DNA of 64,000 bases from SIG452 sp045541975 (lineage in GTDB: Bacteria > Bacillota > Clostridia > UMGS1840): assembly GCA_045541975.1 (NCBI GenBank), contig JAZQKB010000015.1, positions 62,001-126,000 on the forward strand, written 5' to 3'. The notes under the pieces are model-generated. The model saw nothing but the letters and a program-made list of their open reading frames with translations, did not search any database and was not told where the DNA came from. Both the position numbers and the translations under genes were made by a program. How positions within the stretch are numbered: the first letter of the stretch is position 1; every line of letters starts with the position of its first letter. Shown here piece after piece: positions 44,377 through 53,176 of the stretch.

Positions 44377-46010
44377 TATAATGAGAGACGAGCTTTTACC
44401 AGTTCGTTACCCATAACCTTGAATACTTCGTAGGTGTCGGGGGTATTCTGGCGACCGCAAATCTGCACACGAAGAACGGTGGAAACCTGAGCAACGTTAC
44501 CCTTATAGGCTTCGGGATTCTTTTTGTATTCCTTCATATTGGAAGTGAATCCGTGTTTTTCGGATAAATCTTTAATTTTCTGGAACCATTCGTCCTGAGT
44601 GTCATTTTCGTCGTAGATTTCTTTGTATTCGGTGATTAAGGTCTTTCTGTCTTCTTCCAAAATGTTTTCCGGGAAGGTGTAATCCGGCTGATACAATTCG
44701 GGGAAGAAGTAGGAAATGTAGTCCTTAATTTCCGATAATTTGGCAATATCTTTTCTGGGCTTGGGAGCCGTTCTGCCGATATTTAAAATGGCAAGCACTT
44801 TGTCTTTTTGTGCGGTGATAATTTGGTAAAATTCGTTGTCGTATTCTTTGGTGTATTCTTCCAATAACTCATAGAGCTGGGTATTAGATAACTTTGCGAT
44901 TTCGTTTTTGGAAACGTCATCCAACTTCACCAAATCAAACAACGCACCGGATACCGACATCTTTTTGGGAGAAAAAGCAAAATCTCTGTAAGACTTGTCG
45001 GGATTTTGCGCGTACCACTCTTCAAAGTTGGAATTTAACAGGGTCATCAGGTACACCATCACGCAATTTACCACATAGCCTTCCTGCTTATAAAATGCCA
45101 GTGCCAGTTCGGGGTCTTTTCGTTTGGAGAGTTTTCTCTTGGTGGCACCGTCCATTTTCATTAAGGGGGCAATATGCATATACTTGGGAGCTTTTAAGCC
45201 TACTGCACGGTACAGCTGCAGGTGGATGGGCAAGGTTGCAATCCATTCGTCTCCACGAACAACATGAGTGGTTCCCATTAAATAGTCATCCACAACATGA
45301 GCAAAATGGTAAGTGGGGATTCCGTCTGATTTTAAGAGAACCACATCCATATCGTTTTCGGATAATTCCAGATCCCCTTTTACCAGGTCGGTGAATTTGA
45401 ATTTATTCTCAATACTGCCTTCGCTCTTAAAACGAAGTACCCACGGCATTTTTTTTGCTAATCTCTCTTTGATTGCATCCAAACTTAAATCACGGCATTT
45501 CGCCCATTTACCACGGTAGCCTAAATTGTCTTCCTTTTCTGCTTCCTGACGGGCTCTTAATTCGTTAAGCTCGTCCTCGGTGCAGAAGCAGGGATATGCC
45601 ATTCCTTTTTCCACTAAGTCTTTGGCAAATGCCTGATAAATTTTGGCACGCTGTCGCTGTCGGTAGGGACCGTAAATCCCCTTTTCCCCTTCTACCAATG
45701 CGCCTTCGTCAAAGTTTAAGCCAAAGTGAGACAGACCGTCAATAATTGCCTGCACGCCACCTTGTACTTCACGCTTTTGGTCGGTGTCTTCAATCCGAAG
45801 ATAAAATACACCGTCGGAAAGATGCGCCAAACGTTCCGAAGTTAACGCCGCATAGAGGTTCCCTAAGTGCATAAAGCCTGTGGGAGAGGGTGCCATACGG
45901 GTCACCTTTGCGCCTTCTTTTAACTGGCGGCGGGGATAGATATTTGAAATCTCCTCCAGGGTAGGAAGAGTTTCATCAAACAGTAATGTTGCCAGAGACT
46001 TGGTATCCAT
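44376..46010 (-). CDS. gltX: Glutamyl-tRNA synthetase
   Basis: 544 aa. RMAPSPTGFMHLGNLYAAL is the HIGH motif region, FYLRIEDTDQKREV follows, and KRKLSKRKDPELAL is the KMSKS loop. The C-terminal alpha-helical anticodon domain is longer than the usual 480 aa GluRS, with a final segment ending EVFKVMGNELVKARLSL. It charges tRNA-Glu. The ATG at 46010 follows AAAGGAGCAACACT. First gene of the gltX-glnS-asnA-glnN set. Confidence 0.96.
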   Translation of the reverse strand: MDTKSLATLLFDETLPTLEEISNIYPRRQLKEGAKVTRMAPSPTGFMHLGNLYAALTSERLAHLSDGVFYLRIEDTDQKREVQGGVQAIIDGLSHFGLNFDEGALVEGEKGIYGPYRQRQRAKIYQAFAKDLVEKGMAYPCFCTEDELNELRARQEAEKEDNLGYRGKWAKCRDLSLDAIKERLAKKMPWVLRFKSEGSIENKFKFTDLVKGDLELSENDMDVVLLKSDGIPTYHFAHVVDDYLMGTTHVVRGDEWIATLPIHLQLYRAVGLKAPKYMHIAPLMKMDGATKRKLSKRKDPELALAFYKQEGYVVNCVMVYLMTLLNSNFEEWYAQNPDKSYRDFAFSPKKMSVSGALFDLVKLDDVSKNEIAKLSNTQLYELLEEYTKEYDNEFYQIITAQKDKVLAILNIGRTAPKPRKDIAKLSEIKDYISYFFPELYQPDYTFPENILEEDRKTLITEYKEIYDENDTQDEWFQKIKDLSEKHGFTSNMKEYKKNPEAYKGNVAQVSTVLRVQICGRQNTPDTYEVFKVMGNELVKARLSL

Positions 46011-46063
46011 AGTGTTGCTCCTTTATTGTAAGAAAAATCCTTTTCCATTATATAGCATTCTAT

Positions 46064-46093
46064 ATTATAGCATAAAGAGGGGCTTTTTTTCAA
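46064..46093 (-). promoter_or_regulatory. gltX operon promoter
   Basis: Minus strand: TTGAAA (46088-46093), 18 bases, TATAAT (46064-46069). The leader is about 45 bases, too short for a T-box. Confidence 0.65.
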
Positions 46094-46164
46094 GTGTTTT
46101 TTTCGATTTTTTATAAGCTTTTCTAAATTCCAAAAAAATATTTTAAAAAATTTACGAAAACCCC

Positions 46165-46193
46165 TTTACAAAACACAAGATATATGGTATGAT
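46165..46193 (+). promoter_or_regulatory. nrdJ promoter
   Basis: TTTACA (46165-46170), 17 bases, TATGAT (46188-46193). One NrdR-type box fills the spacer and a second lies downstream. Confidence 0.65.
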
Positions 46194-46220
46194 ACTTCTT
46201 GCCAACACAAGATGTTGTGT
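46173..46220 (+). promoter_or_regulatory. Paired NrdR boxes
   Basis: ACACAAGATATATGGT (46173-46188) and ACACAAGATGTTGTGT (46205-46220). The second fits the ACACWATATATWGTGT consensus at 14 of 16 positions and the first at 13 of 16. Their starts are 32 bp apart, about three helical turns, the usual spacing for cooperative NrdR binding. The pair overlaps the promoter and start region, so repression is expected. Confidence 0.75.
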
Positions 46221-46246
46221 CGAAAAAGCAGATACCTAATTTCCCG

Positions 46247-46283
46247 AAAAACGCTGAAAACAGATGCAAATCAGCGTTTTTTT
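46247..46283 (+). terminator. Terminator-like hairpin in the nrdJ leader
   Basis: AAAAACGCTGA (46247-46257), 13-base loop, TCAGCGTTTTT (46271-46281) within a run of T. It lies between the nrdJ promoter and its start codon, so it may attenuate expression. No cobalamin riboswitch (too short, no B12 box) is visible. Confidence 0.6.
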
Positions 46284-46359
46284 CACCCTCTTGGGAAAAG
46301 TTCGGCACAATATTTTTTGGAAATAAAGTACGAAATGAAGAAAAGAAGGGACCAAGATT

Positions 46360-48630
46360 ATGGAACAGGAAAGCACTTTTTTTAAGACTCAGCTCCAAAA
46401 AGATATCTGGGAGAAAAAATACCGCCACAACGGAGAAACCATTGACGGCTTTTTCCAGCGTATTTCCGGCGGAAATAAAGACATTATCCCCTTAATGATG
46501 GAACGAAAATTCCTCCCCGGCGGCAGAATTATTGCTTCCCGTGGTTTAGCAAAAGAAGGCAGAAAGATTACCTACTCCAACTGCTATGTAATTTCTCCTC
46601 CGGAAGATAACATTGAAGGCATTTTTGAATGTGCCTCCAAATTAGCAAGAACCTACTCCTACGGCGGCGGTTGCGGGATTGATATTTCTAAATTATCTCC
46701 CGCAGGTGCAAAAATCAATAATGCTGCCAAAGAAACCACCGGCAGTGTGTCCTTTATGGACTTATATTCCTTAGTAACCGACTTAATCGGACAGTCCGGA
46801 CGCCGTGGCGCACTGATGATTTCTTTGGAATGTAACCATCCCGACCTGCCCCGTTTTATCGACATTAAAAATGACTTAAACAAGGTTACTAAAGCAAATA
46901 TTTCGGTCAGAATCCGTGATGCTTTTATGAAAGCTGTGGAAGAAGATGCTGACTGGGATTTAACCTATACCCGTGAAGCTACCGGTGAAAAAATTGTAAA
47001 CACCGTAAAAGCAAGAGAAATGTTCCAAAAACTTGCGCACAATAACTGGGATATGGCAGAACCCGGCGCATTATTCTGGGACAAAATTGAAAACTGGAAC
47101 TTACTTAGTGAAGACAAAAACTTCCAGTTTGCAGGTGTAAACCCCTGTGCAGAAGAACCCTTACCTGCAGGCGGAAGCTGTCTGCTTGGAAGCATTAACT
47201 TATCTGAATTTGTGTTAAATCCCTACACCGAAAAAGCAGAATTTGATTTTGATGCTTTCGCAGATGCTGTGGAAAAATCCGTTATTTACTTAAACGAAGT
47301 GCTGGAAGAAGGTTTGGAATTACATCCCTTAGAAGAGCAGAGAAAGAGCGTAAACGACTGGAAACAGATCGGTCTTGGTATTATGGGCTTGGGCGACTGC
47401 TTAATCAAACTGGGCATCCGCTACGGCTCCACCGCATCCATTAAAATGTGTGACAAAATCGGCTTTAAAATGGCAGATACCGCAATTTACACTTCCGCAA
47501 AACTGGCAGAAGAAAAAGGTACCTATCCCTGCTATGACGAAAAAGCGATTTTTGCAAGTGCATACTTCCAAGAAAACACTTCCAAACGCACCCGTGACTA
47601 TGTGAAAAAAGTGGGTCTTAGAAACAGCCAGCTCTTAACCATTGCACCCACCGGCTCCATTTCCACTATGCTGGGTATTTCCGGCGGTTTGGAACCCATT
47701 TACAATATTTCCTACACCAGAAAAACCGAATCCTTACACGGAGAAGAACGGTTCTACACTGTGTATACTCCCATTGTAAAAGAAGTGATGGATGCGCTGG
47801 GCCTTTCCGAAGGGGACGAGCTGCCCAACTACATTGTGACCGCTATGACCTTAAACTACAGAGAACGTATCAATATGCAGTCTATCTGGCAAAAACATAT
47901 TGATGCCTCTATCTCCTCCACTGTAAACGTGCCGGAAGAATTTACCAAAGAAGAAGTGGAAGACTTATATCTCTACGCTTGGAAAATGGGCTTGAAAGGT
48001 GTAACCATTTACCGTGATAACTGCAGAAGAACCGGTATCTTATTAAACAAAACCGATTCCAATGCACCGGAAATGGAAGCAACTCACTTTGATGCGATTA
48101 AACCTATGTCCCGTTCTCAGATTGGAAAAACCTACGGCACCACCTCCAAATACACCACCGCTTGCGGTAATCTGTTTGTTACCATTAACCGCAACCAGGA
48201 CGGCGATATTGTGGAATCCTTTGTAAATACCTCCAAAAACGGTATCTGTAAATCCAATATTGACGGTATTAACCGTATGATTTCTCTGTCCTTACGAAGC
48301 GGTGTGCTGGTTTCAGAAATCATTGATCAGTTAAAGAATATTTCCTGTCCCGCTTGCTTAAGACTTCGCACCAAAGGGGAAAAATTAGACGGTCAGAGCT
48401 GTCCCGACATTATTGCAAGAGCGCTGCAGGAAGAATACGAATCCGGTTTCTTCTCCATGAATGCACATCCCTCCATCAAAAAGGAAACTCCCAAAGCAGA
48501 CATCACTACCTGTGAGGATGAAGGCGACATTGCAAGATTCCCCACCGTTTGCCCCGAATGCAAAACCAAATTAAAGCACGAAGGCGGATGCGTGTCCTGC
48601 GATAACTGCGGATGGACCAAATGTAATTAG
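46360..48630 (+). CDS. nrdJ: Adenosylcobalamin-dependent ribonucleoside reductase (class II)
   Basis: 756 aa. FLPGGRIIASRG and ITYSNCYVISPPEDN (active-site Cys) open the barrel. YGGGCGIDISKLSP and NPCAEEPLPAGGSCLLGSIN carry the radical Cys/Glu set. APTGSISTMLGISGG is the class II signature. A TSCPD-type region (NGICKSNIDGINRMISLS) and a C-terminal zinc ribbon (CPECKTKLKHEGGCVSCDNC) follow. It reduces ribonucleotides using B12, so the cell makes or imports cobalamin. Start behind AAGGGACCAAGATT. Controlled, by sequence, by NrdR. Confidence 0.95.
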   Translation: MEQESTFFKTQLQKDIWEKKYRHNGETIDGFFQRISGGNKDIIPLMMERKFLPGGRIIASRGLAKEGRKITYSNCYVISPPEDNIEGIFECASKLARTYSYGGGCGIDISKLSPAGAKINNAAKETTGSVSFMDLYSLVTDLIGQSGRRGALMISLECNHPDLPRFIDIKNDLNKVTKANISVRIRDAFMKAVEEDADWDLTYTREATGEKIVNTVKAREMFQKLAHNNWDMAEPGALFWDKIENWNLLSEDKNFQFAGVNPCAEEPLPAGGSCLLGSINLSEFVLNPYTEKAEFDFDAFADAVEKSVIYLNEVLEEGLELHPLEEQRKSVNDWKQIGLGIMGLGDCLIKLGIRYGSTASIKMCDKIGFKMADTAIYTSAKLAEEKGTYPCYDEKAIFASAYFQENTSKRTRDYVKKVGLRNSQLLTIAPTGSISTMLGISGGLEPIYNISYTRKTESLHGEERFYTVYTPIVKEVMDALGLSEGDELPNYIVTAMTLNYRERINMQSIWQKHIDASISSTVNVPEEFTKEEVEDLYLYAWKMGLKGVTIYRDNCRRTGILLNKTDSNAPEMEATHFDAIKPMSRSQIGKTYGTTSKYTTACGNLFVTINRNQDGDIVESFVNTSKNGICKSNIDGINRMISLSLRSGVLVSEIIDQLKNISCPACLRLRTKGEKLDGQSCPDIIARALQEEYESGFFSMNAHPSIKKETPKADITTCEDEGDIARFPTVCPECKTKLKHEGGCVSCDNCGWTKCN

Positions 48631-48723
48631 TTTTTTTGAGATCTTTCGCATCGCCCGCAGCAAGTAATCAAACGCAAAAACCAAAGGACTGAATACTAAA
48701 AGAATCATATTTTTCTCTTTTTT

Positions 48724-48754
48724 ACCCAGACGGTAAGATCCTCTTGCCGTCTGG
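48724..48754. other. Long perfect-arm hairpin without T-tract before dgkA
   Basis: ACCCAGACGG and CCGTCTGGGT, extended inward by TAAGA/TCTTG. Neither strand has a T-run after it, so it is not a standard intrinsic terminator. The 48,631-48,790 gap holds nothing else I can name. Confidence 0.5.
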
Positions 48755-48790
48755 GTGAGCATCTATTCTATAAAAAAAGCAGGTGATTTT

Positions 48791-49168
48791 TTGTTCTCGT
48801 TTTCCAAATTTTTTAAAAGCTTTTCTTATGCCTTTCGGGGGATTTGGGAGGTGTTCCGACGGGAGCAGAATTTTAAGGTGCATATTCTCATTGGCACCGT
48901 TGCTCTGCTTTTGGGTTGGTTTTTCCATATTGCCCCCTGGGAATGGTGTTTTTTAATCCTCGTCATTGCAATGGTTCTCTCCGCAGAAATGATAAATACC
49001 GCCATCGAGCGTCTGTCGGATGTGGCAGAACCGCATAAAAACGAAACCATCCGTGTGGTGAAAGACGTTTCCGCCGGAATGGTATTGGTTTGTGCCATAG
49101 GAGCCTTAGCAGTGGGCATTGTGATTTTTTTACCGAAAGTGATTGCATTTTTGCAATCTTTGTTATAA
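48791..49168 (+). CDS. dgkA: Diacylglycerol/undecaprenol kinase (DgkA family)
   Basis: 125 aa, usual length. KFFKSFSYAFRGIWEVFRREQNFKVH is the N-terminal amphipathic region. Three membrane helices follow, with the catalytic VLSAEMINTAIERLSDV motif (Glu for metal and Asn) between helices 1 and 2. In Gram-positives this enzyme phosphorylates undecaprenol to recycle the wall-lipid carrier. The TTG at 48791 is chosen because GCAGGTGAT lies just upstream and the protein then begins LFSFSKFF like relatives. A GTG 12 codons earlier lies inside the hairpin. Confidence 0.9.
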   Translation: MFSFSKFFKSFSYAFRGIWEVFRREQNFKVHILIGTVALLLGWFFHIAPWEWCFLILVIAMVLSAEMINTAIERLSDVAEPHKNETIRVVKDVSAGMVLVCAIGALAVGIVIFLPKVIAFLQSLL

Positions 49169-49174
49169 AATATT

Positions 49175-49210
49175 CAGGACGGCTTTTTGTGAAAGAGTCG
49201 TCCTTTGTTA
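49175..49210 (+). terminator. Hairpin between dgkA and copA
   Basis: AGGACG with inner CTTT pairs to AAAG and CGTCCT, followed by a short T-rich run. Partial terminator or mRNA-processing structure. Confidence 0.45.
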
Positions 49211-49236
49211 TCCCTAAAAAGAAAGAAGATGATAAT

Positions 49237-51381
49237 TTGGAAAAAGTAATTTTAAAAATCGGGGGCATGACCTGCGGTGCCTGCTCCACCTATCTGCAAA
49301 AACAGCTGAATAAGCAAGCAGGTATCCGTGCCAACGTGAATATTGCCACCCATCAGGCAGAAGTGTACTACGATCCTGACACCGTAACGCTCCCCATGAT
49401 TGAAAAAATCGTGGTAAAAAGCGGATACAAGGTGATAGAAGCCGAAGAAAAAAAATTTTTGAAACAAAAGCTGATTGTAGCGTTATGCTTTGCAATTCCC
49501 CTGTTTTATCTTTGTATGGGACCTATGGTGGGGCTTCCCGGAATTTCGGATTCTTTTTGGAATGTAACCGTTCAACTGCTTCTGACCCTTCCTGTAATGG
49601 GAGTTGGCTATCGGTTCTACACCATCGGTTTTTCTAAACTTTTCCACCTGTCTCCCAATATGGACAGCTTAGTGGCAGTGGGAACACTCGCCTCCTTTTT
49701 ATACAGTCTTTACGGCACGATTTTGGTGTGGATGGGAAACCATCACTTCTCCCATCACCTTTACTATGAAAGCACGGCGGTGATTATCGCCCTCATCCTG
49801 TTGGGACGGTTTTTGGAGCAACGCTCCCGCGGAAAAACGGGAGATGCCATCCGTTCCTTAATGGAATTGTCTCCCAAAACTGCTACCCGATTCTGTGACG
49901 GAGAAGAAACCGTTATCCCCATCGAAGAAGTGCAAATCGGTGACATTCTCATTGTAAAACCGGGGGATGCTTTCCCCGTGGACGGTATTTTGGTATACGG
50001 GGAAACCGCTGCTAATGAAAGTATGTTAACCGGGGAAAGTCTGCCCGTGGACAAAGCCGTTGGGGACTCCGTGTACGGCGGAACTACGAATCAGAACGGT
50101 TATGTGCGGATGGAAGCCACCAAAGTGGGAGACGCCACTGTGATTTCTCAGATTATCCGCTTGGTGGAGGATGCCTCCGGCACCAAAGCACCCATTGCCC
50201 GTTTAGCCGATGTAATTTCGGGATATTTTGTTCCCACGGTGATTTTAGTAGCACTGATTTCCGCGGTAGTCTGGGCGATTTTAGGAAAAGATTTTGCATA
50301 TTGTTTAAATATTTTTGTGTCTGTGTTAGTCATTGCCTGCCCCTGCGCTTTGGGACTTGCCACTCCCACCGCCATTATTGTGGGAACAGGAAAAGCCGCC
50401 AAAGGTGGCGTGTTATTTAAAAATGCCACCGCTTTAGAAACGGCGCACAAAATTGACACGGTAGTGTTTGATAAAACGGGAACTCTCACCGTGGGAGAAC
50501 CCGTAGTAACCGATTTTTTTGCTAAAACGCTTTCCGAAGAAGAACTGCTACAAACGGTGGCACCCTTAGAAGCCTGCTCCGAGCATCCTTTAGGCCGTGC
50601 CATTTTGAAAAAATGTGAAAAGTTATCCCTGTCCTATCCCACCGAAGTTGCAAACTTCCAGTCGGTAACAGGCTTTGGCATTTCGGGAACGGTTGGGGAA
50701 ACAGAAGTAAAAATCGGAAATGCTCAGTTTATCGGCGTGGAAGACACCGCATTGGCTGACCGTTTGTCTGAAGAAGGAAAAACTGCTTTATTTGTTTCGG
50801 TAGACGGTAAGTACGAAGGCTTTATCGCCGTGGCAGACACCGTCAAGGAAACCTCAAAAAAAGCGGTAAAAGCCTTAAATGAGCTTGGCATTGAAACCGT
50901 AATGCTAACAGGTGACAACCAAAAAACTGCCACCGCCATTGCCAGAACCTGCGGAATCCGCCAGGTGATTGCTCAGGTACGCCCTGACGAAAAAATGGCG
51001 AAAATTGAAGGACTAAAAGAGGCAGGCAAAACCGTTGCCATGGTGGGTGACGGCATCAACGATGCTCCCGCCCTGACAGCTGCCCATATCGGCATCGCCT
51101 TAGGAAACGGCACCGATATTGCCATGGACAGCGCCGATGTGATTTTGGTAAAAGGAAATCCCGAAGATGTGGCAAAGGCTATTCTTTTAAGCCGTGCCAC
51201 CATGAAAACGATTCGGCAAAATTTATTTTGGGCATTTTGCTATAACACCTTGGGAATCCCGCTTGCGGCAGGTGTGTTAGCACCTTTTGGAATCCTGATG
51301 AATCCTATGATTGGGGCGCTGGCGATGAGTTTGTCTTCCGTTTCTGTGGTAAGTAATTCCCTTCGGCTTGGTCGAACTTGA
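49237..51381 (+). CDS. copA: Copper-exporting P1B-type ATPase
   Basis: 714 aa from TTG 49237 (a GTG at 49189 is possible but lies in the hairpin). One N-terminal heavy-metal domain (GGMTCGACS). Eight membrane helices with CPC in VIACPCALGLATPTA. The actuator has MLTGESLP, the phosphorylation site is FDKTGTLT, the SEHPLGRAI motif is present, and GDGINDAPALTAA completes the ATP domain. CPC plus the C-terminal NTLGIPLAAGVLAP and MSLSSVSVVSNSLRL motifs indicate Cu+ export. No CopY/CsoR gene or copper chaperone is adjacent. Confidence 0.95.
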   Translation: MEKVILKIGGMTCGACSTYLQKQLNKQAGIRANVNIATHQAEVYYDPDTVTLPMIEKIVVKSGYKVIEAEEKKFLKQKLIVALCFAIPLFYLCMGPMVGLPGISDSFWNVTVQLLLTLPVMGVGYRFYTIGFSKLFHLSPNMDSLVAVGTLASFLYSLYGTILVWMGNHHFSHHLYYESTAVIIALILLGRFLEQRSRGKTGDAIRSLMELSPKTATRFCDGEETVIPIEEVQIGDILIVKPGDAFPVDGILVYGETAANESMLTGESLPVDKAVGDSVYGGTTNQNGYVRMEATKVGDATVISQIIRLVEDASGTKAPIARLADVISGYFVPTVILVALISAVVWAILGKDFAYCLNIFVSVLVIACPCALGLATPTAIIVGTGKAAKGGVLFKNATALETAHKIDTVVFDKTGTLTVGEPVVTDFFAKTLSEEELLQTVAPLEACSEHPLGRAILKKCEKLSLSYPTEVANFQSVTGFGISGTVGETEVKIGNAQFIGVEDTALADRLSEEGKTALFVSVDGKYEGFIAVADTVKETSKKAVKALNELGIETVMLTGDNQKTATAIARTCGIRQVIAQVRPDEKMAKIEGLKEAGKTVAMVGDGINDAPALTAAHIGIALGNGTDIAMDSADVILVKGNPEDVAKAILLSRATMKTIRQNLFWAFCYNTLGIPLAAGVLAPFGILMNPMIGALAMSLSSVSVVSNSLRLGRT

Positions 51382-51417
51382 TAAAACGCGTTTTACAAAC
51401 TATAATGCATAATAAGA

Positions 51418-51456
51418 ACCCGACCCGATAACGCAATCAAAGATTGCGGTCGGGTG
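51418..51456 (+). terminator. copA hairpin
   Basis: ACCCGAC ... GTCGGGT outer arms and CGCAATC-AAA-GATTGCG inner stem with a bulge. It precedes the bidirectional terminator. Confidence 0.5.
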
Positions 51457-51483
51457 CCCCGGAACCTTGTTGTGTTCCACAAT

Positions 51484-51517
51484 AAAAATGCACAAGAAAT
51501 TTCTTGTGCATTTTTTT
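51484..51517. terminator. Bidirectional terminator (perfect palindrome)
   Basis: AAAAATGCACAAGAAA (51484-51499) mirrored by TTTCTTGTGCATTTTT (51500-51515), between convergent copA and the GNAT gene. Confidence 0.85.
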
Positions 51518-52301
51518 AGTCGAAATTCAAATTGGTATAACCGTTTTGGATTTGGTCGAGGGTTAATTCGGGATTTACAATTTTCACCATCGCATAAGGC
51601 ATTTTGGGTTCTGGAGTTGTAAAAATAGCTTTCAAAAACCCTTTTTTTGCTAAGAAATCAAGCAAGCAGGCTTTGGTCTGTTCATTGGCAAAATAACTTT
51701 CCCGAATGTGAGCGGTTTGGCGGTCACTATCTGCAACCTCTACATAAAAACCGCTTTCTCCGATTTTGTAATAGGTTCCTTGAGATAAATAAAAAGAAGA
51801 ATCCTCGTCCCGCCGTAAAATCACGGTATCAAAAGAGTTTGTCCAGCTTAGATAATCGGTGTGAAATGCTTGGGAATCCTCTTTGATTTCATAAGAAAGA
51901 GCAGGATTTTTTTCGGGAAAAAGCATTTCTTTTTTTAGGAAAAATGCCGTTTCATACCCCAATTTTTCATACATGGAAAACAACGATTCACTTGCGGGAA
52001 CCAAATAATAGAAGTCAATTTCTTTTCCAAAATATTCTTCCATTTTGAGAAAGACTTCCTTCATGTAACCTTTGCCACGAGCCTCGGGGACTGTTCCCAC
52101 TCCATACACATACACGGCACGGTATTCTTTACCCTTCACCTTTGCCGAAAAAGGAATTGCAAATAAAAAGCTGGCAATTTTTCCGTCTTCTCTTTGATCA
52201 AATACCAACTCTAATCTGTGGGAGAAAATTTTATCGCAAAAGGCAGAGTCTTCTTTAAAAATTTGCTGAAATAAGGCTTGATATTGCTCTTTTTCCTTCA
52301 T
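51516..52301 (-). CDS. GNAT family N-acetyltransferase
   Basis: 261 aa. Acetyl-CoA-binding loop VYGVGTVPEARGKGYMKEVF at about residues 84-103, followed by ESLFSMYEKLGYETAFFLKKE, the usual GNAT beta5-alpha4. A second half of about 120 residues resembles the C-terminal part of Eis-type acyltransferases but is shorter. The substrate cannot be predicted. ATG behind AAAGGAATTTTAT. It starts 12 bases from the HAD gene stop, so they form a small operon. Confidence 0.88.
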   Translation of the reverse strand: MKEKEQYQALFQQIFKEDSAFCDKIFSHRLELVFDQREDGKIASFLFAIPFSAKVKGKEYRAVYVYGVGTVPEARGKGYMKEVFLKMEEYFGKEIDFYYLVPASESLFSMYEKLGYETAFFLKKEMLFPEKNPALSYEIKEDSQAFHTDYLSWTNSFDTVILRRDEDSSFYLSQGTYYKIGESGFYVEVADSDRQTAHIRESYFANEQTKACLLDFLAKKGFLKAIFTTPEPKMPYAMVKIVNPELTLDQIQNGYTNLNFD

Positions 52302-52313
52302 ATAAAATTCCTT

Positions 52314-52970
52314 TCAGCTCTCCAAAAGCGCAAGTAAATCCGTGGGATGGAAAATCACGTGATGGGCACCGTTTTCTCTTAATTCTGTTTCGTCACGAAA
52401 TCCCCAAAGTACCCCAACCGTCAGGCAACCGGCATGATTTCCCGTTTGCATATCCACATCACTGTCCCCTAAGTATACACATTCCAAAGGGGCAATATTC
52501 CAATCTTTTAAAACAGTGAGAATCCCTGTAGGGTCAGGCTTTTGTGGAAATCCCTCCTGTTGCCCCAACACATGGGTAAAGGGATAATCTCCAAAATATT
52601 CCTTCATTAAACGCACTGCATTGTTGTGGGGTTTATTGGTCACCACACCCAGCCGAATGTTTTTGGAAACCAATTTATCAAGCATTGCTAAAATCCCGTC
52701 GTAGGGCTGTACCTTATAACTGCAATACCGTCCAAAACATTCCCGATACACACGGATTGCTTCTTCTAAATGGGAAAGCTCGGTATCTCCGCTATATATC
52801 AGCGCACGCTCCACCAACTTATCGGCACCGTTCCCTGCAAAAGCCCCGTACTGCTTTACGGGAATGCTCTGATATCCAAATGTTTTTAACATTTCATTGC
52901 CTGATTTGGCAATGGATTCCAAGGTGGCAAGCAATGTGCCGTCCAGGTCAAAAATGGCACCTTTGATCAT
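52314..52970 (-). CDS. HAD phosphatase, phosphoglycolate phosphatase-like
   Basis: 218 aa. HAD motif I GAIFDLDGTLLATLES (nucleophile Asp), motif II VVTNKPHN, motif III lysine in QKPDP and motif IV YLGDSDVDM. The helical cap (about residues 16-85) is the Gph/PGMB type. It is likely a small phosphomonoesterase for 2-phosphoglycolate or a sugar phosphate. ATG at 52970 follows GGAGGAGATTGT; the longer open frame upstream lacks a ribosome site. Confidence 0.9.
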   Translation of the reverse strand: MIKGAIFDLDGTLLATLESIAKSGNEMLKTFGYQSIPVKQYGAFAGNGADKLVERALIYSGDTELSHLEEAIRVYRECFGRYCSYKVQPYDGILAMLDKLVSKNIRLGVVTNKPHNNAVRLMKEYFGDYPFTHVLGQQEGFPQKPDPTGILTVLKDWNIAPLECVYLGDSDVDMQTGNHAGCLTVGVLWGFRDETELRENGAHHVIFHPTDLLALLES

Positions 52971-53117
52971 ACAATCTCCTCCAATTTCTTTTTCAAGTAT
53001 AGCATTTTGCAGGAACAGTGTCAAGCAATGCGTATCAGAAAAATTCGGCAATTTATACAACCCACAGTAGAATTTTGCACAAATATGCCAAAATCTTGAA
53101 TGATTATGAAATTTTCC

Positions 53118-53146
53118 TTGCATTTTTACCAAATATATAGTATACT
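53118..53146 (+). promoter_or_regulatory. Promoter of the small membrane protein gene
   Basis: TTGCAT (53118-53123), 17 bases, TATACT (53141-53146). Confidence 0.55.
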
Positions 53147-53176
53147 GTGGATAATAAGGAAAGGAGGTTCATTACA

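Noticed and set aside
46011..46063. T-box before gltX
   Set aside because: The leader is about 45 bases with no T-box core sequence.
46194..46359. Cobalamin riboswitch before nrdJ
   Set aside because: Leader too short and no B12-box sequence; only NrdR boxes and one hairpin are present.
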